Part shown: in pieces, positions 26,777-35,043 of the stretch
Layout of the letters: every line of letters begins with the position of its first letter
How positions within the stretch are numbered: the first letter of the stretch is position 1
Assembly: GCA_937980205.1 (NCBI GenBank)
Contig: CALJKW010000012.1
Location: 52,426-116,425, forward strand
Source of the DNA: an uncultured Myxococcales bacterium
Lineage (GTDB): Bacteria > Myxococcota > Myxococcia > Myxococcales > Myxococcaceae
Length of the DNA stretch: 64,000 bases
Direction: 5' to 3'
Notes under the pieces: generated by a model
The model's input: the letters and a program-made list of their open reading frames with translations, nothing else
Database searches by the model: none
What the model was told of the DNA's origin: nothing
Position numbers and translations under genes: made by a program

Positions 26777-26920
26777 GCGGAGCAAGACCCGCGCGGGGTG
26801 AGCTCGTCGAACCCCTCGGGCGATCCGGGCAGAGCCTTCTCGGAGGCGATGCCATCTGCGCCCGGGCCCTTCGACTTCGCGCGGTCCGCTGCGCGGCCGC
26901 GCTCCGCTCAGGGTGCGCGG
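26771..26920. repeat. Palindromic intergenic repeat, copy 2
   Basis: Outer ends CCTTGAGCGGAG and CTCCGCTCAGGG are inverted; the inner right side holds GGCCCTTCGACTTCGCG and a nested GCGCGGCCGCGC palindrome, so this copy is in reverse orientation to copy 1. It fills the gap between converging genes (BtuF-like, PilZ) and supplies the BtuF-like stop codon. Confidence 0.7.
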
Positions 26921-26935
26921 TTTCTTGGTTCCTTC

Positions 26936-27322
26936 CTACCGCGTCACTTCGTCGAGGTACTTCGCGATGGCGAGCTCGCTGGTGACGTCGAGCTCGACGA
27001 AGCGGACGTGGAAGTCGATGTTGTTGCCGCGGTCCATCACGCGAATGATCTCGCCCTTCGCGCGAATCTCCTTCGGCACGCCGGCCAGACGGAAGCGGAC
27101 CTCGACGTCCGTCCCGTGCGGCGGGTACTTGCCCTTCCAGTAGATGCCGCCGAGCGAGAGGTCGCCCTCGCGCTCGACGTAGCTGCCGCCCTCGGCGACG
27201 TCGCGCAGCAGGAACTTCATCGGCACCCGCGGAGAGTCGCGGCGCTCGTCGTCCTTCACCCTGCGGTCGTTCTTCGCGAGGTCGGGATTCTTCGACGCGT
27301 TCTTGTTGCGGCGGTCTGACAT
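26936..27322 (-). CDS. PilZ-domain cyclic di-GMP receptor
   Basis: 128 residues. A charged N-terminal tail (1-28) precedes a single PilZ domain with the two ligand motifs: RRDSPR (RxxxR type) near 28 and DLSLGGIYW (D/NxSxxG type) near 54. The rest is the expected beta-barrel (VEVRFRLAG, AKGEIIRVMD, IDFHVRFVEL) and a closing helix. Cytosolic, with no partner domain, so it probably acts by binding another protein when cyclic di-GMP is present. It lies 15 bases upstream of the 3' end of the phosphorylase gene, on the same strand, and may be transcribed with it. Confidence 0.88.
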   Translation of the reverse strand: MSDRRNKNASKNPDLAKNDRRVKDDERRDSPRVPMKFLLRDVAEGGSYVEREGDLSLGGIYWKGKYPPHGTDVEVRFRLAGVPKEIRAKGEIIRVMDRGNNIDFHVRFVELDVTSELAIAKYLDEVTR

Positions 27323-27337
27323 GGGGGCGCTTTCGTA

Positions 27338-28162
27338 TCAGCTTCGCGCGGCCTCGGGGAGAAACCGCTCGAGCAGCCGCTGGAACGTGCCGCGCACGCG
27401 CGTCGCCGTCTCCGCGACCTCTTCGTGCGAGAGCTTGTGCGCGCCGATGCCCGCCGCGAGGTTCGTGATGCAGCTGATGCCCGCGACGCGAACTCCCATG
27501 TGCGCGGCGGCGATGACCTCGGGGACCGTCGACATGCCCACCGCGTCGGCGCCGAGCGTGCGCAGCATGCGAATCTCCGCGGGCGTCTCGTACGACGGGC
27601 CGGAGAGGCACGCGTAGATGCCCTCGCGCATCGCGACGCCCGTGGCGCTGGCCGATTGCCGCAGCAGCTCGCGCAGCTTCGGGTCGTACGCGGCGCTCAT
27701 GTCCGGGAAGCGCGGGCCGAGGTTCGGGTCGTTCGGCCCGATGAGCGGGTTGTAGCCGGCGAGGTTCAGGTGGTCGGTGATGGCCATCAGGTCGCCGACC
27801 TGGAAGTTCAGGTTGATGCCGCCGGCGGCGTTGGTGACGACGAGCGCCTTGATGCCCATCGCGCAGAGCACGCGGGCGGGGAAGGCGACCTCCTGCGCGG
27901 AGTAGCCCTCGTAGTAGTGCACGCGCCCCTGCATCGCGACGATGGGCTCGCCGCCGAGCGAGCCCATCACCAGCCGGCCAGCGTGGCCGGGGACTCCGCT
28001 CAAGGGGAAGTTGGGAAGCTCGGAGTAGGGAATCGCCGTCGCGCCCGAGAGCGCGTCGGCGAAGGCTCCGAGACCGGAGCCCAAGATGATTCCCACCTTG
28101 GGGGCTGCACTGGGCGCCTTGGCCCGAATGGCCGCGATACACGCCTCGAGAGGAGTCGCCAT
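27338..28162 (-). CDS. punA: Purine nucleoside phosphorylase
   Basis: 274 residues, the normal length for the trimeric PNP family. Family landmarks: phosphate-loop IILGSGLGAFADAL, GRVHYYEGY, VVTNAAGGINLNFQVGDLM, the substrate-site SGPSYETPAEI, and GADAVGMSTVPEVIAA. The enzyme splits purine nucleosides with phosphate to base and ribose-1-phosphate in salvage. It is cytosolic. A methylthioadenosine phosphorylase role is less likely given the AVGMSTVPE and YETPAE motifs. A divergent small gene starts 98 bases upstream. Confidence 0.93.
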   Translation of the reverse strand: MATPLEACIAAIRAKAPSAAPKVGIILGSGLGAFADALSGATAIPYSELPNFPLSGVPGHAGRLVMGSLGGEPIVAMQGRVHYYEGYSAQEVAFPARVLCAMGIKALVVTNAAGGINLNFQVGDLMAITDHLNLAGYNPLIGPNDPNLGPRFPDMSAAYDPKLRELLRQSASATGVAMREGIYACLSGPSYETPAEIRMLRTLGADAVGMSTVPEVIAAAHMGVRVAGISCITNLAAGIGAHKLSHEEVAETATRVRGTFQRLLERFLPEAARS

Positions 28163-28260
28163 TTCCCCCCAACGCTAAGGCCGCTGAATGGGCAGGGCCA
28201 GTTGCCGTCCTTCGTTTTCGGCATCCGTTCACGGAAGGCCGACACCACAAAGGAGACGGG

Positions 28261-28449
28261 ATGAACACGAAGCTCTTGGGAATGCTGGGGTTGCTGTCGA
28301 TGAGCGCGGTCGCCGCCGAGGAGAAGAAGGCCGAGCCGGCGAAGACGGCCGAGGCTCCGAAGGCGGAGGAGAAGACGGACGCGGCGGCGGTTGATGCGGC
28401 TGACGCCAAGACTCCTGCGAAGGCGACCGGGAAGAAGAAGGCGAAGTAG
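28261..28449 (+). CDS. Small Ala/Lys/Glu-rich exported protein
   Basis: 62 residues with a strong ribosome site (AAAGGAGACGGG before the ATG). A signal peptide MNTKLLGMLGLLSMSAVAA is followed by a low-complexity tail rich in Ala, Lys, Glu and Asp, ending GKKKAK. No fold is predicted. Similar short KKAEPAKTAEAPKAEE-type proteins are seen in many proteobacteria, possibly periplasmic. It is divergent from the phosphorylase gene. Confidence 0.7.
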   Translation: MNTKLLGMLGLLSMSAVAAEEKKAEPAKTAEAPKAEEKTDAAAVDAADAKTPAKATGKKKAK

Positions 28450-28466
28450 CCCCCGCCCCGCGGAGG

Positions 28467-29405
28467 TCAGCGCCGGATGTTGGTGGTGACTCCGTCGATC
28501 ATCGAGTCCCACGGGCCCTCGCAGCCCGCCGGAGTCTCGGGCGCGCCGCACGCCGCGGCCGCCCGAATCATCCAGGCGGGCTCGCGCGCGTCCCACACCC
28601 TCCACACGATGCTCATCGTCTTCGCCGGCTCGCCGGCGACGACCTGGCCGGTTCCGCGCCGGCCGTGCTCGGTCTCGGTGACGTCCCACGCCTCGGGGGT
28701 CACTACCTTCGGGCCCAGCGCGTGCTCGAGCGCGGTGAGCTCGAGCCTCGCGGCGTCCGGAGCCGGCTGCCTCCTCGCGATCTCGAAGACGATGCTCGCG
28801 TTGATGCCGTCGATGGGCCCCTTCTGCGTCACTGCGCTGCGGCGGTCGGGCGCCAGCTCCGGCGCGCGCCAGTCGGGCGGCGCGGTGAAGCGGACGCCGT
28901 GCACCTCGACGGTGCCGGTCTGGCGGTTGACGGTCATCTCCGGCACGTCGCGCCACGCGGAGAGCAGCGCCTGGATGCCCTCGAAGTACCGCTCCCAGTG
29001 CTCTTCTTCTCCGCCGTGGCCGGGCAGCACCCAGCGCGGCTCGTCGGAGACGTCGCGATCGTTCGCCCACAGGCGCGGCACCGCGGTGACCGCGACGCGC
29101 GCGCCCTCCTGGTACACGCTGACGGCGTAGCTGCGGTACGCGGTGCCGTCCCAGCCCGGCGGCGCGGTGAACTCGACCTTGTCGTTCTCGATGACGCCTT
29201 CGAGGCGGCTCGCCGAGGCGATGCGGCCTTCGTGCTGCTCGAGCGCCAGGTACGCGGCGTCGTAGACCTCGTCGAACGGCGCGTCGAACGGGTGCGTGCC
29301 CTTGACCTTGAGCTCGCGCGCGGACATCGCGACGGGGCCGCGGGTCGTGCAGGAGGCGGCGGCGAGCACGCTGACCAGGAGCAGGGTTCTTCGCTTCGCT
29401 TTCAC
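28467..29405 (-). CDS. Exported lipoprotein of unknown function
   Basis: 312 residues from the GTG at 29405, chosen because it gives MKAKRRTLLLVSVLAAASC (lipobox AASC). A TTG at 29444 that overlaps the upstream stop is an alternative and adds 13 residues. The body has a domain beginning HPFDAPFDEVYDAAYLALEQHEG, similar in form to small periplasmic DUF domains that dock on lipids or murein. A second domain carries HGVRFTAPPDWR and ends with a conserved-looking CGAPETPAGC pair. No catalytic residues are evident. It follows the isocitrate dehydrogenase gene, probably in one transcript. Confidence 0.7.
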   Translation of the reverse strand: MKAKRRTLLLVSVLAAASCTTRGPVAMSARELKVKGTHPFDAPFDEVYDAAYLALEQHEGRIASASRLEGVIENDKVEFTAPPGWDGTAYRSYAVSVYQEGARVAVTAVPRLWANDRDVSDEPRWVLPGHGGEEEHWERYFEGIQALLSAWRDVPEMTVNRQTGTVEVHGVRFTAPPDWRAPELAPDRRSAVTQKGPIDGINASIVFEIARRQPAPDAARLELTALEHALGPKVVTPEAWDVTETEHGRRGTGQVVAGEPAKTMSIVWRVWDAREPAWMIRAAAACGAPETPAGCEGPWDSMIDGVTTNIRR

Positions 29406-29440
29406 GCTCGCTCTTTTCCCCTCACCTGGATTTTTTCTTC

Positions 29441-30445
29441 TCAATCGAACGCGCCGATGACGGCCTTCGTGAACTCGGCGGTGTTGGCGGTGCCGCCGAG
29501 GTCTCCGGTGCGCGCGCGGCCTTCGCCGTGGACGCGCCAGATCGCCTTCTCGAGGCGGCGCGCGTGCTCGGGCATCTGCAGCCAGTCGAGCATCATCACG
29601 GACGACATCATCAGGGCGGTCGGGTTCGCGAGGCCCTTGCCGGCGATGTCCGGCGCGGTGCCGTGCACGGCCTCGAAGACGGCGCAGCCGGTGCCGATGT
29701 TGGCGCCGGGGACGAGGCCCAGGCCGCCGACGAGGCCGGCGCAGAGGTCGCTGACGATGTCGCCGTAGAGGTTCTCCATCACGAGCACGTCGTACTTCTC
29801 GGGGTTCTTCACCAGCTGCATGCAGAGGTTGTCGACGATGACCTCGTCGGCCTTGATGTCCGGGAACTCGCGCGCGACCTTGCGGAAGCAGTCGAGGAAG
29901 AGCCCGTCGGAGAGCTTCATGATGTTCGCCTTGTGAACGGCGCTCACCTTTTTGCGCTTGTTCGCGACCGCGTGCTCGAAGGCGAAGCGGCAGATGCGGG
30001 TGCTGGCCTTCTCGGTGATGATCTTCAAGCTCTCGACGACGCCGGGCACCACGATGTGCTCGATGCCCGAGTAGAGGTCTTCGGTGTTCTCACGGACGAC
30101 GATGAGGTCGACGTCCTCGTAGCGGGTCTTCACTCCGGGCACGGACTTCACCGGCCGCAGCGACGCGTAGAGGTCGAGGCGCTTGCGCAGGCCCACGTTG
30201 GCCGACTGCTGGCCGCCGCCGATGCCGGTGGCGGTGGGGCCCTTGAGGCCCACCCCGTTGCGCATGATGGACTCGACGGTGACGTTCGGCAGGTTGCTGC
30301 CGTACTTGTTCGCGACCTCGGCGCCGGCGTCCTGGTACTCGAACTCGAGCGGCGCTTTGAGGGCTTCGAGGACCTTGCGGGTCGCGTCCATCACTTCGGG
30401 ACCGATGCCGTCCCCGTTGATCAGCGTCACCTTGCGCACACTCAT
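29441..30445 (-). CDS. NAD-dependent isocitrate dehydrogenase family enzyme
   Basis: 334 residues, start MSVRKVTLINGDGIGPEV. Beta-decarboxylating dehydrogenase motifs are complete: substrate arginines in GLRKRLDLYASLRPVKS, VRENTEDLYSGIEH, catalytic Lys region HKANIMKLSDGLF, metal-site MENLYGDIVSDL, and nucleotide loop VHGTAPDIAGKGLANPTA. The ENTEDLYSG signature and length fit the short NAD-type isocitrate dehydrogenase (IDH3-like) rather than isopropylmalate dehydrogenase; homoisocitrate dehydrogenase is a less likely alternative. It acts in the TCA cycle, in the cytosol. It is divergent from the TPR gene at 30476, with about 30 bases between starts. Confidence 0.88.
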   Translation of the reverse strand: MSVRKVTLINGDGIGPEVMDATRKVLEALKAPLEFEYQDAGAEVANKYGSNLPNVTVESIMRNGVGLKGPTATGIGGGQQSANVGLRKRLDLYASLRPVKSVPGVKTRYEDVDLIVVRENTEDLYSGIEHIVVPGVVESLKIITEKASTRICRFAFEHAVANKRKKVSAVHKANIMKLSDGLFLDCFRKVAREFPDIKADEVIVDNLCMQLVKNPEKYDVLVMENLYGDIVSDLCAGLVGGLGLVPGANIGTGCAVFEAVHGTAPDIAGKGLANPTALMMSSVMMLDWLQMPEHARRLEKAIWRVHGEGRARTGDLGGTANTAEFTKAVIGAFD

Positions 30446-30475
30446 GGCGGTTGGTTGCTAGCATGTGCCGCACGC

Positions 30476-31717
30476 TTGGACGAGTTGCTCGAACGCGCGC
30501 GCAGGAAGGTCGAAGAGGGCCAGGAGCTCGCCGATGACGAGCTCGAGGCGCTCGAGGCCGCCGCGCGCAACGAGCCCGGCCCGCGAATGAAGGTCGCGTA
30601 CGCGCAGGCGCTGCTCAACGCCGACGCCGCGGAGGAGGCGCTGCGCATCCTCGTCGGCATCCGCCGCGATTTTCCGCGCGATGTGCAGGGGCTGCTCGCG
30701 CTCTCTCGCGCGCTCATCGCCCTCGAGCGGTGGGCCCAGGCCGAGAAGGCGCTCGACGAGCTGCTCAAGCTCAACCCCGATGACCCCGAAGGCTTCAAGG
30801 CGCTCGCGCTGCTCGCGCTGCGCCGGGGCGAGATGGAGAAGGCGCGGCACTTCGTCGCCCGCGCGCTCGCCCTCGACCCGCTCGACGGAGAGGCGCAGCT
30901 GCTCGACGGCGAGCTGAAGAGCGGCGCCGCGCAGGCCGAGACGCGCGACGACTTCGTGCAGGCGCTCGTGGCGCAGCTCGCGCAGCAGTCGACGCCGCAC
31001 ATGCTGCAGCAGAAGCAGCTGCTCGTGCGGCTCGGGCGCGGCGGCGTCGCGCGGCTCGACCTCGACTCGCTGTATGCCGAGCACCGGCGCTCGACCCGGC
31101 CGCTGCAGCTGACGGTCGCGGCGCTCGCGAAGGACCTCGCGGAGCGCGCGCTCGGGTTGCCCGAGGGAGGGCCGGAGCTGCTCACGCAGGTGCTGCCGGT
31201 GCTGCGCGACGACCGCTTCCTCGAGCGCTCGGTCGGCAGCGTGCGGCGCGAGGGGCCGGCGGGCTTGTGGGTGTTCTACGTGCTCGAGGACCCGGAGCTC
31301 GTCCGCTACGTGCCCCAGAAGGCGCTCGAGACGCACGAGGTCTCGCTCGACGACGTCGACGCGGCGGCGTGGAAGCGGCTGGGGACGATTCCCACGCCGG
31401 TGCGTGCCATCGCGCTCGAGAACGGGCAGCTGCGGCTGTCGGCGTCGGCGACCGGGCTGTGGGCGCTGGCGGCGGCGGACGGGCACGACGCCGCGCGGCT
31501 TCTGACTCCGCCGCAGCAGGAGCTCATCGAGGGCGTCGCGGGCAGCGGGCCGCTGCGCGTGTACCTGGGCCTCAGGGAGCTCGTGCTGTTCTGCCGCGAG
31601 GACGACAAGGGCGTGGTCGCGCAGCTCGAGGGGCTGCAGGCGACGCGCGATGGAATCACCGGCGCGTTTCGGCTCGAGGCCCGGAAGCTGACTGCGCTCG
31701 ACGAGTGGAGATCATGA
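30476..31717 (+). CDS. TPR protein with DUF1444-like domain
   Basis: 413 residues from a TTG at 30476; another TTG seven codons earlier is possible and neither has a good ribosome site. Residues 30-150 are TPR helices (AYAQALLNADAAEEALRILVGI, ALDELLKLNPDDPEGFKALALLAL, ARALALDPLDGEAQLLDG). From about 170 a second domain contains LLVRLGRGGVARLDLDSLYAE, VLPVLRDDRFLERSV and DPELVRYVPQKALE, the pattern of DUF1444 (YtpQ-like) proteins. No signal peptide. Function unknown. The stop overlaps the next start (ATGA). Confidence 0.75.
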   Translation: MDELLERARRKVEEGQELADDELEALEAAARNEPGPRMKVAYAQALLNADAAEEALRILVGIRRDFPRDVQGLLALSRALIALERWAQAEKALDELLKLNPDDPEGFKALALLALRRGEMEKARHFVARALALDPLDGEAQLLDGELKSGAAQAETRDDFVQALVAQLAQQSTPHMLQQKQLLVRLGRGGVARLDLDSLYAEHRRSTRPLQLTVAALAKDLAERALGLPEGGPELLTQVLPVLRDDRFLERSVGSVRREGPAGLWVFYVLEDPELVRYVPQKALETHEVSLDDVDAAAWKRLGTIPTPVRAIALENGQLRLSASATGLWALAAADGHDAARLLTPPQQELIEGVAGSGPLRVYLGLRELVLFCREDDKGVVAQLEGLQATRDGITGAFRLEARKLTALDEWRS

Positions 31718-31920
31718 GCCGAATTCTCATCGCCGTCATCGCGCTGTCCGTGCTGGGCTTTCTCGCGTACCGGACGCTGTACGGGCGCTCGGCGGTGTCG
31801 AGCTCGAGTGAGCCGGAGGCTCCGACGCAGCAGCTCGAGAACGTTCGCGCGAAGGCGAAGGAGATCGAAGCGAACGACCAGCAGCACGTCGACGACATCG
31901 AGAAGCGGATGCAGGAGTAG
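31714..31920 (+). CDS. Small single-pass membrane protein
   Basis: 68 residues; the ATG overlaps the stop of the TPR gene. One N-terminal transmembrane helix (ILIAVIALSVLGFLAYRTLY), then a Ser/Glu stretch and a charged helix (QLENVRAKAKEIEANDQQHV) likely to coil. Coupling with the TPR/DUF1444 gene suggests that the two act together, this one serving as a membrane anchor. No family was recognised. Its end faces the NlpC/P60 gene 11 bases away. Confidence 0.7.
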   Translation: MSRILIAVIALSVLGFLAYRTLYGRSAVSSSSEPEAPTQQLENVRAKAKEIEANDQQHVDDIEKRMQE

Positions 31921-31931
31921 CGGCGCGACGC

Positions 31932-32438
31932 TCAACGGCACCGCGCCGGCTTCGGTCCGTTCTTCATCCGCGTCACGTAGATGCCCGCGTAGCCGTGGTC
32001 GCGCAGGTAGTCGGCGAGCGGCTGCTCGGCGACCTTGCCGGAGAACGGGTCCGCGTTCAGCCAGCGGCCGTCGCCGGCGTAGAGCCCCACGTGCCAGACC
32101 CAGTGCGGCACGCCGCCCAGCGTGGTGAGCGACGGCTCGGCGGGGTTCTCGGCGGGGTTGAGCAGCATCACGTGGTCTCCCGGCTCGAGCTTCGTGACGT
32201 CGAGCTCTTCGCGTGAGACCGGCGAGGCGCCCGGCACCGGGTCTCCGAGCTCGCGCCAGGCGAGCGTCTTCGTCGGGTACACGGAGTACGACTTCCAGCT
32301 GCACGCCTTCACCGCCTGCGCGGCGAGGAAGACGAGGCCCTGGCAGTCGACGCCCTTCTTCGCGTCGCGCCCGCCCAGCTCGTACGGAGTGCCCACGAGC
32401 TGCCGCGCCGCGGCCACGAACAGCAGTGCCCATTTCAT
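31932..32438 (-). CDS. NlpC/P60-type cell-wall hydrolase
   Basis: 168 residues from the ATG at 32438 (AAGGGA upstream). The NlpC/P60 pattern is clear: GTPYELGGRDAKKGVDCQG with catalytic Cys32, then GDHVMLLNP and the catalytic His in WVWHVGLYAG. Such enzymes cleave peptide bonds in murein stems, or amide bonds more generally. The N-terminus is only weakly hydrophobic (MKWALLFVAAARQ), and GTPYELGG begins right after it, so export is not certain. The order is Cys then His, as in canonical rather than permuted members. Confidence 0.85.
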   Translation of the reverse strand: MKWALLFVAAARQLVGTPYELGGRDAKKGVDCQGLVFLAAQAVKACSWKSYSVYPTKTLAWRELGDPVPGASPVSREELDVTKLEPGDHVMLLNPAENPAEPSLTTLGGVPHWVWHVGLYAGDGRWLNADPFSGKVAEQPLADYLRDHGYAGIYVTRMKNGPKPARCR

Positions 32439-32576
32439 GCGCAGCGGTCCCTTGAAAGAGGCGTGCCGCGCGCTGCTCGCAGGGCGCCGGTGTAGGCGCC
32501 TGCACGTTTGCGGGCACTTTGCACGTTACCGATCCGCGCCGAGCGCAGCCCGAAGCCCCCGCTTAAAAAATCCGAC

Positions 32577-33386
32577 ATGTCGAACGTATTGGAGGGGTAC
32601 GAGGTCGAGTCCCAGCTCAAGAAGGGGCTCTACGTGGCGAAGCGGGGGACGTCGCGGTTCGCAGTGAAGACTTTCGAGGGCGAGCCTCCCGCGGCCATGG
32701 CGGCTTCGCTCAAGCTCAGCGGCCCGTGGGTCGCCGAGGTTCGCGAGATCGGCATGCTCGACACGCGGCACGCGCTCGTGCGCGAGTGGGTCGACGGCGT
32801 GCCGCTGTCCGAGCTCGTCGCGGTCAACGGCCCGCGGCTCTCGCAGCCGCTCGCGCTGCACATCGCGTTTCAGGTCGCGCGTGCGGTCACCACCGCACAC
32901 GAGCTCGAAGACGGAGCTCTGGTCCACGGCGCGCTCGATCTCACTCACGTGCTGTGCGGCAAGGACGGCTCGGTGAAGGTCTGCAACTTCGGCGGCGGCA
33001 CCACCCGCAACGGCCGGCTGCGCGCGCACCCCGGCTTCCTTCCGCCCGAGGTGCTCGGCGGCGAGGTCGCCGACGTGCTCACCGACGTCTATGCGTGCGG
33101 CGCCATCGCGTACCTGCTGCTCACCGGCAAGACGCCTTCCGAGGCGGCGCTCGCGAACGGCGGCGTGACGCCTCCGCCCAGCAAGCTGAACCCGGGCCTC
33201 GGCGACGCGCTGGATGCGGCGCTGCTCGAGCTCGTCGCGGCTGATCCGGCCGAGCGCGCCATCTCGGCGCGCGTGCTGACCGCGGCCATCGACAAGTACG
33301 CCGAAGAGCTGGAGCTGGAGCTCGATGGGGCCGAGCTGGCCGGGCTCATCGCCGCTGCGCAGGCTCCTGTCGCCAAGGCGGCCTGA
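32577..33386 (+). CDS. Pseudokinase (degenerate Ser/Thr kinase domain)
   Basis: 269 residues from the ATG at 32577. The fold outline is kept: Lys in FAVKTFEG, hinge VREWVDGVPLSELV, helix LALHIAFQVARAV, activation-end FLPPEVLGGEVADVLTDVYA, and LLLTGKTPSE. Catalysis is gone: the HRD loop reads VHGALDLTHV (Asp to Ala, Asn to His), DFG reads CNFGGG, and no glycine loop is visible. It is probably a cytosolic scaffold or an allosteric sensor. It precedes the barrel/sigma-factor cluster by 135 bases, and a regulatory link to that cluster is only inferred. Confidence 0.85.
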   Translation: MSNVLEGYEVESQLKKGLYVAKRGTSRFAVKTFEGEPPAAMAASLKLSGPWVAEVREIGMLDTRHALVREWVDGVPLSELVAVNGPRLSQPLALHIAFQVARAVTTAHELEDGALVHGALDLTHVLCGKDGSVKVCNFGGGTTRNGRLRAHPGFLPPEVLGGEVADVLTDVYACGAIAYLLLTGKTPSEAALANGGVTPPPSKLNPGLGDALDAALLELVAADPAERAISARVLTAAIDKYAEELELELDGAELAGLIAAAQAPVAKAA

Positions 33387-33390
33387 CCTC

Positions 33391-33418
33391 CCGATCCCGA
33401 TCCCGATCCCGGTTTTTA
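33391..33418 (+). repeat. Short CCGATC tandem repeat followed by T-run
   Basis: Three exact CCGATC units (33391-33408), then CCGG and five T before A. It lies just after the pseudokinase stop. No stem can form from the units themselves, so terminator function is doubtful; it may be a slippage array. Confidence 0.6.
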
Positions 33419-33521
33419 CGTGATGGATCCGCCCACCTGCTGACACTCACCCCTCTCGGAGCCCGAATTGCTCCTCCCCGCGGGAGTCGGGTAATCGTCG
33501 AAGAGGCCGGTCAGGAGGCAC

Positions 33522-34466
33522 GTGGTCCAGCTCGCCGTCGCACTGCTGCTCGCGGGGCAGGTCGAGCGGCTGCACGTGAGCTGGGTCGCGCCGGAGGGCT
33601 GCCCGAGCCGCGCGGAGCTCCAGTCGCAGCTCGAGGCCACGGTCCCGGCGAACCGCACCTTCCAGGCCTCGGTCCGCATCGACGAGCCGCGCGACGAGGG
33701 GCAGCCCTGGCGCGCCGTCGTCGTCACCACCGCTGACGGCGCGGAGCACACGCGCATCGTCGACGGCGCCGACTGCACGCACGTGAGCGACGCGGCGGTG
33801 CTGGTGGTGACGCTCGCGGCGACGACGCTGCCGCCCGTAGAGCCCGCGCCGCGCGTGGACCCGGCGCCGCCGATCGCGCAGCCTCTGCCCGTCGCGGAGG
33901 AGGGCGAAGGGGGCGGCCACGAGCCGCTGTCCAAGCGCATGGCCCTCGGCATCCGCATTCAGCCGGTCATCGCGGCGAACGTGGGGCTGTTGCCGCTGCC
34001 CGGTGTCTCCGTCGGCGGGGCGCTGACGCTCTCGACCTGGCGCCTCAAGAGCCAGCTCGAGCTCGTCGGCTGGCTCACCAGCGAGTCGCCCGGCGCGTCG
34101 CGCGGCGTTCGCGTGAACCTCGTCTCCGCGAAGCTGCAGGAGTGCGTCATCTTCAAGCCGCACGACGCGGTGCGGGTCGGGCCGTGCGGCGCGCTGGAGG
34201 TCGGCCGCATGTCCGTCGAGGGCACGAACGTCGTGAGGTCGGAGCCGGCCGGCGTCTGGTGGAGCGCGCTGCTCGTCGGCGCCACCGCCGGCTTCCCGCT
34301 GCGGAAGAACATCTCTCCGTGGGTGAGCGGCGAGCTGGGCGTGAACCTGGTTCGGCCGCGCTTCATCGTGGAAGGGACGGGCGGCAGCAGCACGACCGTC
34401 TACGGGGTCGGCTGGTTCATGGGCCGGCTCACCTTCGGCGTCGAGATCGACCTCGAAATCTTCTGA
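33522..34466 (+). CDS. Beta-barrel-like envelope protein of an ECF module
   Basis: 314 residues from a GTG with AGGAGG four bases upstream. Short signal MVQLAVALLLAGQVE. Residues 20-105 are a periplasmic beta domain with two cysteines (APEGCPSRAEL, DGADCTHVSDAAVLVVTLA). A Pro-rich linker (110-140) leads to a domain of alternating strands (GIRIQPVIAANVGLLPLP, ALTLSTWRLKSQLELV, FGVEIDLEIF) ending in Phe, like an outer-membrane barrel. The same architecture occurs at 56547-57431 beside another sigma/anti-sigma pair. The next gene, an ECF sigma factor, starts 14 bases on. It may be the sensor or the target of that system. Confidence 0.7.
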   Translation: MVQLAVALLLAGQVERLHVSWVAPEGCPSRAELQSQLEATVPANRTFQASVRIDEPRDEGQPWRAVVVTTADGAEHTRIVDGADCTHVSDAAVLVVTLAATTLPPVEPAPRVDPAPPIAQPLPVAEEGEGGGHEPLSKRMALGIRIQPVIAANVGLLPLPGVSVGGALTLSTWRLKSQLELVGWLTSESPGASRGVRVNLVSAKLQECVIFKPHDAVRVGPCGALEVGRMSVEGTNVVRSEPAGVWWSALLVGATAGFPLRKNISPWVSGELGVNLVRPRFIVEGTGGSSTTVYGVGWFMGRLTFGVEIDLEIF

Positions 34467-34479
34467 CGGACTCGCGCGC

Positions 34480-35043
34480 ATGCCGACACTCACCCCGAAG
34501 ACCCCGATGGACCTGACGGCGGACACCGCACGCGAGGCAGACACCGTGGCGCTCGCCTCGGACTTCGACGCGCTCTACGAGAAGCACGCGGCCTTCGTCT
34601 GGCGCACGCTGCGCAGCCTCGGAGTTCCCAGCGAGGACACCGAAGACGCGGCGCAGGAGGTGTTCAGCACCGTCTTCCGCAAGCTCAACTCCTTCGAGGG
34701 CCGTTCGTCGCTGCGCACCTGGCTGTGCGGCATCGCGGTCGGCGTCGCGCGCAACCACACGCGCAAGCGAAGGCGAAGAAACGGGCTCGATGCCGCGCTG
34801 CCGCAGCCGTCGACGACGAGCCCGTCGGAGAGCACCGAGGCGCTCGACCTCGTCACCCGCTGCCTCGAGGACCTCGACGAGAACCTGCGCATGGTCTTCG
34901 TGCTCGCCGAGCTCGAGCAGCTCACCGCGCCGGAGATCGCCGAGGTGCTGACCGTCAACGTCAACACCGTCTACTCGCGCCTGCGCATCGCGCGCGAACG
35001 CTTCGAGCAGAGCCTCGAGCGCCACGGAGGGACCCGGTCATGA
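34480..35043 (+). CDS. ECF sigma factor
   Basis: 187 residues. Region 2: DALYEKHAAFVWRTLRSLGV, EDTEDAAQEVFSTVF, FEGRSSLRTWLCGIAV. Region 4: DENLRMVFVLAELEQLTAPE followed by the helix-turn-helix EIAEVLTVNVNTVYSRLRIA. Between them is a linker of about 40 residues. It directs RNA polymerase to its own promoter set. The stop overlaps the start of the next gene (ATGA), an anti-sigma-like membrane protein, the standard arrangement for ECF pairs. Confidence 0.92.
   Translation: MPTLTPKTPMDLTADTAREADTVALASDFDALYEKHAAFVWRTLRSLGVPSEDTEDAAQEVFSTVFRKLNSFEGRSSLRTWLCGIAVGVARNHTRKRRRRNGLDAALPQPSTTSPSESTEALDLVTRCLEDLDENLRMVFVLAELEQLTAPEIAEVLTVNVNTVYSRLRIARERFEQSLERHGGTRS

Noticed and set aside
33391..33418. 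CCGATC repeat with T-run as an intrinsic terminator
   Set aside because: The repeat units cannot form a stem with each other, so only a T-run remains.
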